Shown: positions 44,688 to 57,700 of the stretch, in pieces
How positions within the stretch are numbered: position 1 is the first letter of the stretch
How the letters are laid out: each line of letters starts with the position of its first letter
Origin: Actinomycetes bacterium
GTDB taxonomy: Bacteria > Auribacterota > JAJCYG01
Direction of reading: 5' to 3'
Assembly (NCBI GenBank): GCA_029263055.1
Contig: JAJCYG010000054.1
Location: 1 to 64,000, forward strand
Length of the DNA stretch: 64,000 nucleotides
Made by a program: the position numbers and the translations under genes
The notes under the pieces: model-generated
Databases searched by the model: none
Told to the model about the DNA's origin: nothing
What the model saw: only the letters and a program-made list of their open reading frames with translations

Positions 44688-45782
44688 ATGCGTATTCAAT
44701 GTCATAAAGAAGAAATTTTAAGTGGGATCCAACAAATTCAAAATGTGGTGAGCACACGAACCACACTACCTATCTTATCGAATGTGTTGATTGAAGCAGA
44801 TGGAGAAAACATTACACTGACAACAACTGATTTAGAAGTTGGGATGCAATGTAAGTTTCCAGCAAAGGTCTCGCGTCCTGGCACCACTACCATTCCAGCA
44901 AAGCGCTTTTCAAGTATCATTCGTGAACTCCCAAAAGACGAACTTGATTTAGAAGTTTCTGATAATCATGTCGCTTCAATCAAATCAGGATCTTCGTTTT
45001 TTAGAATTATGGGATTAGCTAAAGACGAATTTCCAAAGTTTCCAGATTTTAAAGGGGCTGCTTCTTTTCAGATTGAACAACCTATTCTTAGAGATATGCT
45101 AAGAAAGACAGCTTACTGTGTGTCTCATGATGAAACACGTTATGTTTTAAATGGGGTCTATATGGTGGCTAAAGATAATAAGATTATCTGCGTTGCTACA
45201 GATGGGCGCCGTTTAGCCTTAAGTGAGAAAAATGTAGAGTTGCCTAAGGATTTTTCTAAAGAGGTGATTATCCCTTCTAAAGCGGTTAATGAATTAAATC
45301 GTATTTTAGAAGATGACGGCACAGTTAAAATTTTAATTGCTGAAAATCAGATTGCTTTTGAATTAAATAATTGTGTGTTAGTTTCTCGTTTGATTGATGG
45401 GCATTTTCCTAATTACAAACAAGTGATTCCAGAAAAAGTTCTTCAAAAAGTAAGTATTGATAAAAATGATTTAGAAAAAGCAGTGAAACGAGCTGCTTTG
45501 CTCACCACAGAAAAATCTAATTCAGTTAAGTTTAATTTTAAAAAAGGGAAGCTTGTTCTAGATGTAAATACTCCTGACTTAGGTGAATCACGTGAAGAGT
45601 TAGATATTGAATTTGATGGGGATGAAGTTTCCGTTGCGTTTAATCCTCAGTTTGTTCAAGATGTTCTGAAAAATTTGAACGAAGATAATGTGATTATAGA
45701 ATTGATTGATGAATTAAACCCGGGTGTGTTACGTGGTGAGATGGATTTTCTTTGCGTGATTATGCCTATGCGTATGTCATAA
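44688..45782 (+). CDS. dnaN: DNA polymerase III beta subunit (sliding clamp)
   Basis: A 364-aa ring-forming clamp that holds polymerase on DNA. The N-terminal domain starts MRIQCHKEEILSGIQQIQNVV and the first domain shows TTLPILSNVLIEA. The middle domain has YVLNGVYMV and ATDGRRLALS. The C-terminus ends VIMPMRMS, the conserved M-P-M-R-type tail. A strong AAGGAGG ribosome-binding site precedes ATG 44688. Directly downstream of oriC and upstream of dciA. Confidence 0.97.
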   Translation: MRIQCHKEEILSGIQQIQNVVSTRTTLPILSNVLIEADGENITLTTTDLEVGMQCKFPAKVSRPGTTTIPAKRFSSIIRELPKDELDLEVSDNHVASIKSGSSFFRIMGLAKDEFPKFPDFKGAASFQIEQPILRDMLRKTAYCVSHDETRYVLNGVYMVAKDNKIICVATDGRRLALSEKNVELPKDFSKEVIIPSKAVNELNRILEDDGTVKILIAENQIAFELNNCVLVSRLIDGHFPNYKQVIPEKVLQKVSIDKNDLEKAVKRAALLTTEKSNSVKFNFKKGKLVLDVNTPDLGESREELDIEFDGDEVSVAFNPQFVQDVLKNLNEDNVIIELIDELNPGVLRGEMDFLCVIMPMRMS

Positions 45783-45799
45783 GCAAAAGGGTTGGCTTT

Positions 45800-46129
45800 A
45801 TGAAATCTCAATCCAAAAAAGATGAAGGTCCAATAGCGATCAGTGGATTGATGAATGGAGTCTTAAAAAAGATAGGGTTACAACGCAGGTTTCAAGAATC
45901 CCAAATCAAGAAAGATTGGGAAAAGTGGGTGGGACCTACAATAGCTAAACATGCAACACCTTATCGAGTTATCAACAAAAAGTTAGTGATTTATGTGGAT
46001 AACTCTGTTTGGTTAGCTGATTTGACTCGGTTTCACCAAAGAACTATTTTAAATCGTTTGCAAAAAGAAGTAGGAAGCAATTTAATTACAGAAATTTTTT
46101 TTAAAATTGGGGAAGCCCCAAAAGATTAA
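45800..46129 (+). CDS. dciA: DciA-type helicase loader (DUF721)
   Basis: A 109-aa DUF721/DciA protein. The core is VLKKIGLQRRFQESQIKKDW, WEKWVGPTIAKHATP and LVIYVDNSVWLADL, the KH-like fold that binds the replicative helicase DnaB and single-stranded DNA. ATG 45800 follows AAGGG at good spacing and lies 17 bp after dnaN; an earlier in-frame start at 45752 overlaps dnaN and is unlikely. recF, often found here, is absent between dnaN and gyrB. Confidence 0.85.
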   Translation: MKSQSKKDEGPIAISGLMNGVLKKIGLQRRFQESQIKKDWEKWVGPTIAKHATPYRVINKKLVIYVDNSVWLADLTRFHQRTILNRLQKEVGSNLITEIFFKIGEAPKD

Positions 46130-46145
46130 TTTAGGAGCAAGTTAA

Positions 46146-48677
<2,532 letters not shown>

Positions 48678-48686
48678 TTTATTGGC

Positions 48687-48756
48687 CTAGATTCTTCGGC
48701 CATGCCTCAGAATGACGCAGCTAGGGGCGTCATCCTGAGCAAAGCGAAGGATCTAG
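48687..48756. repeat. Palindromic repeat between gyrB and gyrA
   Basis: An imperfect hairpin: CTAGATTCTTCG (48687-48698) and TCAGAATGACGC pair with GCGTCATCCTGAGC and CGAAGGATCTAG (48745-48756). This TCCTGAGCAAAGCGAAGGAT-type sequence is a dispersed palindrome recognisable from many unrelated bacterial genomes. It could attenuate transcription between the two subunit genes. Confidence 0.7.
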
Positions 48757-48785
48757 ATAAAGAAAGAGTTAGAAGGGATAAATTT

Positions 48786-51323
48786 ATGTTTGCTAAAAAT
48801 GAAAAAGTTCATCCGATTAACATCGAAGATGAAATGAAAAAAAGCTACATCGATTATTCGATGAGCGTGATTGTTGGGCGTGCGTTGCCTGATGCGCGAG
48901 ATGGTTTAAAACCGGTTCATAGGCGTATTCTTTACGGAATGAAAGACCTTGGTTTGGTTCATAATCGCCCGTATAAAAAATCGGCTCGTGTGGTTGGAGA
49001 AGTTTTAGGAAAGTATCATCCACATGGTGATACGGCTGTTTATGACTCGATGGTTCGGATGGTCCAGCCCTTTTCTTTGCGTTACCCGCTTGTTGATGGA
49101 CAAGGTAACTTTGGTTCTGTTGACGGGGATAATGCGGCTGCGATGCGTTATACAGAAGCCCGTTTCAAACAGATTGCTCAAGAACTTTTAGATGATATTG
49201 ATAAAGAGACCGTTGATTTTCGTTTGAACTTTGATGAATCACTTAAAGAGCCCACAATTCTTCCTGCTAAAATTCCTAATCTTTTAATGAATGGTTCTTC
49301 AGGGATTGCGGTTGGAATGGCGACGAATATTCCTCCTCACAATTTAATTGAAGTGGTGGATGGCATTAAAGCCTTAATTGATGATCCAGAAATCACGATT
49401 GATGGATTGATGAAACATGTGAAGGGTCCGGATTTTCCTACAGCAGGAATTATTTATGGCCAAGAAGAAATTAAGAGAATGTATCACACAGGCCGTGGGA
49501 TTGTTAAGGTGAAGGGTCGTGCTTCTGTTGAGCAGTTAAAAGGGGCAAAAGACTCTATTGTTATAACTGAAATTCCTTATATGGTGAACAAAACCAATCT
49601 AATTGAAAAAATTGCTTTTCTTGTGAATGAAAAGAAAATCACCGGTGTTTCAGATGTGCGTGATGAATCTGATAAAGATGGAATGCGTGTGGTGCTTGAT
49701 TTAAAACGTGGCGAGATTCCACAAGTGACTCTCAACCTTTTATTCAAACACACTCAACTGAGTGACTCTTTTGGCGCCATTATGTTGGCGCTTGATAAAA
49801 ACCAACCTAAGGTCATGACCTTAAAACAGATGATGACCTGTTTCGTGGACCACCGAATTGAAGTGGTGACCCGCAGAACTCAATATGATTTACGCAGAGC
49901 AGAACTTAGAGCCCATATTTTAGAAGGCTTTAAAATCGCCTTAGCCAATATTGAAGAAGTTGTCAAAATTATTCGTGAATCAAAAGACCGCAATATTGCT
50001 AAAGAAAAATTAATGAAGAAGTTTAAATTAACTGAAATCCAAACCAATGCAATCTTGGACTTACGTTTGTATCAGCTCACAAACTTGGAAGTAAATAAGC
50101 TTGAAGAAGAGTACAAAGAGTTGATCAAAAAGATTGAATACCTACGCGGGTTGTTGGCCAGTCACATTAAGTTAATGGGTGTGATTAAAGACGAACTCGA
50201 TGAGATTAAAGAAAAATATGGCGATGCACGTCGAACAGAAATTGTCGCTGCAGTTGACGGCGCTTTTAAAATCGAAGACTTAATCGCGGACGAAGCTTGT
50301 TTGATTACGATTAGCCATACTGGTTATATCAAACGAACAGCAGTTTCCCTCTATCGAGCTCAAAAACGAGGCGGGCGCGGTGTTGCTGGCATGGAGACTA
50401 AAGACGAAGACTTTGTGGAACACCTCTTTGCTGCTTCATCTCACGACTATATCCTCTTTTTTACAGAAGATGGAAAAGTCCATTGGTTGCGCGTGTATGA
50501 CATTCCTGAAGGGGGCCGTGCCACTAAAGGAAAAGCGATTGTGAACTTGTTAGAAATGCCTTCTGGAACCAAAGTTGCTTCTTTAGTTAAAGTACGTGAC
50601 TTTACAGAAATTGCAAACTTAGTGATGGCAACCGAAAAAGGAACCATTAAAAAAACCAATATCAAAGAATATGCCAACCCACGCAAAGGGGGTATTATTG
50701 CCATTAATATTGATAAAGGTGATCGCCTGATTAATGTGAAAAAGACAACAGGCCATAGCGAAGTGATCTTGGCCACCAAAAAAGGGATGTCGATTCGTTT
50801 TCCTGAATCTCAATTAAGAGAACAGGGTCGTGCTACACGAGGCGTGCGTGGTGTGAGCTTGAAAAAGGATGACTTAGTTGTCTCAATGGAAATTGTGGAC
50901 GAACGTGCCACACTCTTTGTGGTGTGTGAAAACGGTTATGGTAAACGAACCAGTTTTGATGAATACCGTCTCCAATCACGGGGTGGTAAAGGGATTATTA
51001 CTGTGAAAACCTCAGAACGTAATGGGGATGTGGTTGGAGTGCTCTCAGTCATGGAAGAAGATGAAATCATGCTCATGACTGAAAAGGGTGTGATGGTTCG
51101 GACCAAAATTAGTGCCTTCCGTACGATTGGTCGAAACACTCAAGGAGTGCGTGTGATTCGATTGAGTGATAAAGATCAGCTTCAAGGTGTTTGTCGAGTC
51201 GAAGAAAAAGCAGATGAAAACCTTGAAGAAGAAATCGCTGAAGTGATTCAAGCTGAAGAACAGGTTCAAGAAGAGACTCTAGAAGAAGTCAAAGATGAGC
51301 CTAAAGATAAAAAGAAAAAGTAA
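48786..51323 (+). CDS. gyrA: DNA gyrase subunit A
   Basis: An 845-aa cleavage-religation subunit. The start is ATG 48786, after an AAGGGATAAATTT leader; the longer frame from 48702 would translate the palindromic repeat. The catalytic tyrosine is Tyr122 in [10 protein letters not shown]. The quinolone-resistance region reads [13 protein letters not shown], with Thr83 and Asp87 by E. coli numbering. QKRGGRGV is a GyrA box, so this is gyrase rather than topoisomerase IV, with beta-pinwheel repeats following to about residue 800. The acidic Glu-rich C-terminal tail is typical. Confidence 0.97.
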   Translation: MFAKNEKVHPINIEDEMKKSYIDYSMSVIVGRALPDARDGLKPVHRRILYGMKDLGLVHNRPYKKSARVVGEVLGKYHPHGDTAVYDSMVRMVQPFSLRYPLVDGQGNFGSVDGDNAAAMRYTEARFKQIAQELLDDIDKETVDFRLNFDESLKEPTILPAKIPNLLMNGSSGIAVGMATNIPPHNLIEVVDGIKALIDDPEITIDGLMKHVKGPDFPTAGIIYGQEEIKRMYHTGRGIVKVKGRASVEQLKGAKDSIVITEIPYMVNKTNLIEKIAFLVNEKKITGVSDVRDESDKDGMRVVLDLKRGEIPQVTLNLLFKHTQLSDSFGAIMLALDKNQPKVMTLKQMMTCFVDHRIEVVTRRTQYDLRRAELRAHILEGFKIALANIEEVVKIIRESKDRNIAKEKLMKKFKLTEIQTNAILDLRLYQLTNLEVNKLEEEYKELIKKIEYLRGLLASHIKLMGVIKDELDEIKEKYGDARRTEIVAAVDGAFKIEDLIADEACLITISHTGYIKRTAVSLYRAQKRGGRGVAGMETKDEDFVEHLFAASSHDYILFFTEDGKVHWLRVYDIPEGGRATKGKAIVNLLEMPSGTKVASLVKVRDFTEIANLVMATEKGTIKKTNIKEYANPRKGGIIAINIDKGDRLINVKKTTGHSEVILATKKGMSIRFPESQLREQGRATRGVRGVSLKKDDLVVSMEIVDERATLFVVCENGYGKRTSFDEYRLQSRGGKGIITVKTSERNGDVVGVLSVMEEDEIMLMTEKGVMVRTKISAFRTIGRNTQGVRVIRLSDKDQLQGVCRVEEKADENLEEEIAEVIQAEEQVQEETLEEVKDEPKDKKKK

Positions 51324-51325
51324 TC

Positions 51326-51784
51326 TTGCGCAGCTTAGAACAGATCGAACATCCAAATGATATAGAGTTTCAAGTTGAAGCAAAAGACCTCTTAAAGCTG
51401 TTTGTCAGAACAGCTGAAGAGGTCTTTTCTTTAATTACAGGTGGCAAAACCCACAACAAAGCCGGCATGGGTTTTTTGGTTTATAAAAAGGTCAAATACG
51501 AATACATTAAAGAGCGTATTGAGTGCGAAGCCCCAGACCAAGAAAGCCTACTCCAATTTTGGCTTACTGACCTTATAGAAGCGTATCAACGCAGAGAAAT
51601 CTTATTCCAAGACTTTGATATCCAAGAGCTCTCTGACACACAATTAAAAGCAAGCTGTTATGGCCCTTTAGTTGACGAAGTGGGAGAGCCTAAAGTAAAA
51701 ATCGAAAAAGTTCTTTTTAAACGATGTGCCATTGCTCAAAAAGAAAAGAGTGTAGAAGCAGATCTTTTTTTAGAACTTAAATAG
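51326..51784 (+). CDS. Archease-like protein
   Basis: A 152-aa protein whose fold pattern matches archease, the activator of RtcB-type RNA ligase: an N-terminal EHPNDIEFQVEAKDLLKLF block, SLLQFWLTDLIEAY in the middle, and a C-terminal IEKVLF strand with a final acidic segment. The canonical DHTADI metal-binding motif is altered to EHPNDI, keeping His and Asp. The TTG start lies 2 bp after the gyrA stop, implying read-through from gyrA. The 3' end overlaps the convergent 2056-aa gene by 8 bp. No rtcB is visible in the window. An alternative is an unrelated small fold with similar secondary structure. Confidence 0.6.
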   Translation: MRSLEQIEHPNDIEFQVEAKDLLKLFVRTAEEVFSLITGGKTHNKAGMGFLVYKKVKYEYIKERIECEAPDQESLLQFWLTDLIEAYQRREILFQDFDIQELSDTQLKASCYGPLVDEVGEPKVKIEKVLFKRCAIAQKEKSVEADLFLELK

Positions 51785-54700
51785 CGGTTTCAAGTTCTAT
51801 TGGTGGATAGATTTCAGGAAAAGACATTCTCCAGCTTTCAGATTTTTCATTTCCAGCCCAGCCTTCATAAAACAAAGTAATCCGATGTAACATATTAGAA
51901 ACATCTCTTCTGTAAGAACGCCCTTCTTTTTCTTTATTACCAATTGGTTTTTTTGAAAAAGTTTCTCGGTCAAAAATAACAACAAGCTTTTCTTTTGCAC
52001 GACTTAAAGCAACGGTGATAAAGGCAGGCCCCTCTTTATCATCATAGAAGCCGATTCGCTTTTCTTTATTTGAGCGCGTGGCACTAAAGATAACAACCTT
52101 GCGTTCTCCTCCTTGTATCTTGTGAATCGTTGATGAGGTTGTTGCTTTTTCAATATCATCTAAGCCTGAACTTGTTACGGTCTCTTCTAATAGAGAGGGG
52201 TCTGGAAATCGCCACGATGAATCAAATTGATTGAACAGGTTTTGTTTTCCGATTAAATAGTTAAAAATGGTTTCATCTTCGTTTGGAAGCCTGCGTGAAG
52301 TAATTTCAGGAGGGAGAGCACGTTTGATTTCATCCATCGCCTTTCTTGGGGATGTGACTGTCATTTTCTTAATACGCCCAGCAGAAAGTGCTTTTATTTT
52401 TTTCCAGTCTTTAGGAGCTATGACTTGTTCTGTTTTAATTTTAAAATAATAAGCGATTAAGGCTAGTATTTTGTCATATTCTTTAAGTTGTGCTTGATAA
52501 GGTGCAATAAAAATAATGTCATTTAATGTGTAGCGAAAATTTTTATGTTTATCTTTTAAATTATAATTATAAAAAAAAGACTTAATCGCATAGCCAAGCT
52601 CTGTTGGATTATAAGCACTGTGTGTTCTATCTTTTTTTTCTGCTCCTCTTTTCGAATCTGTATAACGGTATAGAGTTAAACTGTCATCTTCTGTGGGTTC
52701 ATAAGAGTTCTTATTGTTGTCTCGAGGCATTAGGTCTTGATAAGAAGGGACAACAGAGCGTAAAAGCGCTGTTAAAAAAGGTGTTCCTCTTCGAGCTGTG
52801 GTTAATTTAAAGGAAAGCACTCTTTCCTCAGTTGTGGCTGTTTCCAATAAAGACGTTTGATGGGCATCTAACCGTGTAGGTGAAAAAATAGTCTCTAATT
52901 GTTCGCCTTCTACACGTGCCCGTAGAATCTCTTTTATGTGTCTAATTTTATCAGGGCTGGGTCTGTGAGGAGGAAGCTGAGCAGGGTCTCCAGCTATAAT
53001 CAGTTTTCCTTTCTCGCCAGGAATGCCCCTTTTTCTATTTTTCTTTAAATGGGACATTAGCACGAGAAGCTCTACAAAAGACATTTTTCCTGCTTCATCT
53101 ACAATAATCAGATCATAGGGGATTTTTTTATGGCCAAACAAAGCTCTGACAAAACGTTCATTAAATCCTGTTCCCGTTCCAGCAACAACAAGTCCTGTCT
53201 TAAGTTTTTGTGTTCCTTCATCCTTAACTAAAAGAGAAGGGGCTATTTTCTTTCGATTATTCCAGTTTTGTTCTAAGATTTTTTTTGTTTCTGGATCTTC
53301 TATATTTTGTCCAATCCTATCTAGATCTGATCCTGTTCGAATAAAATTAATCGGCGTTTCTGATTCCTGATTCATTTCAATCATTTTTTCAACAATCACA
53401 TCAACGGCCGCATGAGTTGGAGCGGTTACTAAAACGAGTTGTTTTCTTTTCATTGCTTGTTGGATCAACTCTAAAATAACGCGTGTTTTTCCTGTTCCGC
53501 CAGGTCCGATTAATGGAACAACAGGAAATCTATTTAAATCTAGTCCAGCTAAAGTCGCTCTAAATTGTGCGCTATCAGACTCTAGTTTCAAATCAATTAA
53601 TACTTCAGGACGGGGGTCTTCTTCTTTTGTCTTTTTTAACCCTAGAATTCGATCAAGAAAGAGATCCCCTGTATTTGGAAGAGGCATCTCGCCTAGCCAG
53701 GGTTGGGCTGTTCCTTCAGACAGCGAGGGTAGGCCTTCTTCTATCTTGAATAGAACCTCTCTTAACTGTTCGCTTTGTTCTAAATAATAATGTGATGGAA
53801 TTCTTTCTAAATTCAAGAAAGCGCGGCTGTTTCCTCTATCTAAAGCCTCTTTAATTTGTGTAAAAATGGTTTCCTTTTTATCTTTGGTTAAATAATCTGG
53901 AAAACTAAAAACAAGTTCTCGTCCTCCACTATTTGACTTAATGGATTCGATTTTAACAAAGGAATTAATTCTCTTAAACCGATCGCTTTGATCGGTTTTT
54001 CGTTCTCTCTTTTTAGGACGAGTGCGAACCACTAGGCGATAGGCGTCTCCTATAATAAAATCATTTTTAGCGTTACTTTCAATAGCCCTTAGCTCCCCTT
54101 CTTGGTCGATAACGCCAAGTGAAGAGGCAACAATTGTGTTCCCCTCTCGCTTTCCATTTATGACCACATAGTGTGTTACATGGTTTGATAAAGAAAGGTT
54201 TTGTTCATAATCCCAAAAAGATTTTGCGATTAAATATTCTTGTTTGATACGAGTGCGCCAACCTAAGATTTTGGCTAAAGGCTCAAATTTTTTAATTTGC
54301 CCATAAGCTAGGTCTAAGAATCCCGAAACAACCGCATTGTTTAAAAGCTCCTTTGATAAGGGTGAACGGCTACGTGCCCGCTCCTTTAACCTATGGTATA
54401 GATAGCGAATTTTTGAAAGGTCTTCTTCTTTTTCAATAAAGTATAAGAGTTTCCAAAAAAGATTGGCCCGGCTTTGTTGCCCATTAATTTCAATGGCAAA
54501 ATCAAGGGCGTATAACTCTTCTAGTGTCTGAGTTGCTTTCTTAAAATCTCGATTTAAAAGTGCCTCTTCTAGCTCCCTCTGTTTTTTTTCTGCTCTTTTT
54601 CTTTTTGTTCTAATGAGTTCTTCAATCTCATTTTTTTGTCTGATTAGTTCTTGTCCATTTTTACCTTGAGCAAGGTATTTTGCTTTATCCCATAAAGAAG

Positions 54701-57700
54701 CTAAGGCTGATTTTAAGGAAGAGAGTGGAATATATTGCGCTTCAGACAGTCTGCTATGAAGTAATCGAATTTCTTCTTCTGCTTCAATGGCCTCAGCTAA
54801 ATTTGTTGCGACTGTTTCCTCCACTTCATTAATATAGGCTCGAATAACTGGAGGAAGGCTTTTTCCATTTTCAACAAGTGCTTTAAATTCTGTTGATTCT
54901 GATATTAAAAGATATTGTCGCATTGCAAAAAGATTTTTAATCTCTTCTAATTGTGGAAGTGTTTCGACTAAATGGGCTAAAATTGATTCAAAGACACCGC
55001 CTGTTTTAGAGAAAGGCCCCTTTTTCTTTAGTTTAGCCGCCGCTTTTCCAAAATTTCTTTTTTCTAGATGGTATTTTATTTGTTCAAAAGTTGATTTTAA
55101 CTTTTTTGCTTTTTCGAGTTCTTTTTTGAGTGGCTCAATCCGTTGTTCTAATAATTGACGGGATGCAAGTGCTTTAATCTGTGAAGGTGTGATTTTATCG
55201 AGTTCTTTTTTTGCTTGATCAGGCTCTCCATATTCCAGAAGTTTTTCTGCAAAATAAACTTCTTCCCAAGGGTTTTTAGAGAGTGATGGCCATCTTAAAA
55301 TGTGCGATAAATAGGAGTGTAGTTCATCCATTCCTTTTCTGTTGGCTGTCTGTTTTAATAGTTCATAAAAAAAAGCTTTTAAACTGGGATGGGGGATTTG
55401 TAAAAAACGATTGAGCAGCGTCTTTATTTGTTTGCTGGTTAATTTTTGTGCTTTAATCAGTTTAAGTAGGGGGTCGTATCGCTGTAATGGAGGAACAGAC
55501 TCTCTCTCCTCAAGGCTGCTGGCTCCAAGAGGCCCGATGCGGTAGAGGAAATCGAGTTGATTGACAAAAAGCCTGCTTAGGGGGCCTTCGGCTTTAGGTG
55601 TTTTGAGAACATCGTCTAAAATGAGTTGATAAAAAGGACCGACTCTCTCTTGAAGGATTAAAAGAACACCCATTGCATGTGTCACGCTAATACCTGTATC
55701 TTTTTCCTTGGCAAAAAATAAACGCATATAGTTTTTTGCTTTTTTTGTTTCTTCCATACTGATATAAGCTAAGGAGAGAAATAAATAGTCTTCTGGATTT
55801 TTTGATAGTCGGAGTTTATCAATCAACATTTCTGTTTCTCCGATCTCTAAATAAATGGCACTTTCAAGAATCCAAAAGTTTCCGTTCTTAAAGTTATTTG
55901 GGTTTTTGCTTTTATAATAATCAATTAATTGAGCTGCCTCTGCTAGAAGCCTGAGAGATTCACTGACGTCCTCTTTGTTTTTTGCTGAATATAAATAATG
56001 AGCAAGTATGATTTGCATATACCACACATCGACGTATTCGTTTTGGGGAAGGCTGATTGCTGGAAACTCAAAAACAATCCTGTCATTTATATTAAAAATC
56101 ATTTTTGTGATAAGAGAGCTGACTTCATTAATAATGGTCACATTTGTTCCCATTTGGCTGTCATCTTTGACGCTTTCTTGATCGAGTTTTTTTGCTTTTT
56201 CTTTTATTGTCTCTAAAAATGAATCATCTCTTTTTTCTTCTTCAAAAGAATAAATCTTCAGCTTCATTTTGTTGATGTGGTAATGGGTTAAAGCTCCAAG
56301 TATGATCGAATCAAAAGGAATTTGATATCGTTTGGAAATAACATCCATTTTTTCTAACATTTCTTTTCCTTCTTCGATCGAGTGATTGTGTAAGCCGATG
56401 TTGCCATACATTGCGGTTGTTCTATTAGCAAGAGTGGTGTGTTGGGGCTCGCGTTTGTTTTGAGTTCGTCCGTTTTTTGTTTTGAGCTTTTCATAAAAGA
56501 AAAATGCGCTCTGAAATTGTTCTTGAGCCGTTAATCCTGCGACAACAGAGGCAAGAAAAAAACGAAAAATTATTTCTGTGTGTGTTTTTTTAAGAAGAGA
56601 AGGGAAATCGCTCTTAATTCTCTCTAGCGCTTCTTCCATGTTTGAGAAGATAAAGGGCTCCAAAGAGTCTTCAGTGATAAGATCAAAGGGTTCTTCAAAG
56701 AGACGGTTAAGATCTGAGGCCAGTTCATCTAAGGGGAGGTTGTTTAGGTTAAGCGTCCCTTTATTTGCTGTGACTCTTTCGATTGCCTTGAAAGAGTGCT
56801 GATAAAAAGCATCTATGTGTGCAAGCGCAAGCCCTTTTAGATTTTCTCTTTCTAGCCAAGAAACAAAGGTTGGTTTGTCTGGAACGCCAAATCCTTTTAA
56901 AATCGCAAAGAGATTGAAGTTTTTTGTTTCATCATATTCATTTAAAAGAGAAATATTAAAGTGTCTTGTTTCGGTTCCTTTGGTTGTGCTCCCTCCTTCT
57001 AAAACAACCGCATGTTCTGTTAAGTAATAAAATTGAAGCAAGACAGTTAGAAATAATAAGTCATTTTCTTGTGTCAATTTTAAAAAGGAGTGATTTAAAT
57101 AGAGTGTTCCTCCCTTTTTAAAAAAAGGAGCTCTTAGTTTGTAATCTTCTTTTGGAGCGCTGTAAATAATAAGCCTTTCAGATCTCTCAATCTCTTCTAA
57201 TAATCTGTGTGTTCGTTTTAACCAGTCGGTTAAGATGTCCCCTTCTTTGCTTAATAATTGTTGGCTTGTTTTAAGGGCAAGACGAGCTTTTTGAGCGGTC
57301 TCTTTTAATTTTGCTAAGAGGTGTTTGGAGGATTGATTTGGACCCCTTCTTCTTTTTAATTGTTTTATAGGGTTTAGCCCTTTAGTCTCTGTTGAAAAGT
57401 AATCAGTTAAAAAGTATTTGTGTTCTACTTGGCGGGATCCTTCTTTATAGAGTCTAATGTAAATCGGTTCAGTTGGAGCTTTTTTGAAAATAATGACTAA
57501 GGTGATATTGAAATAATGTTGATTCCCTTCATCAACTTCTAGAATGGGCGCTTCTAAATAAGAATAAGGGCTTTTCGCTTTTGTTAAGTCAGCATTCCAT
57601 TGTTTGATTAAGGGCACAATCTTTTTTTTCCATTGTCTTCGAAAAGCGTTTTCTATTTCTTTTTTTCCTTTTGAAAGAAGTTCTTTTTCTTGAAGAAAAG

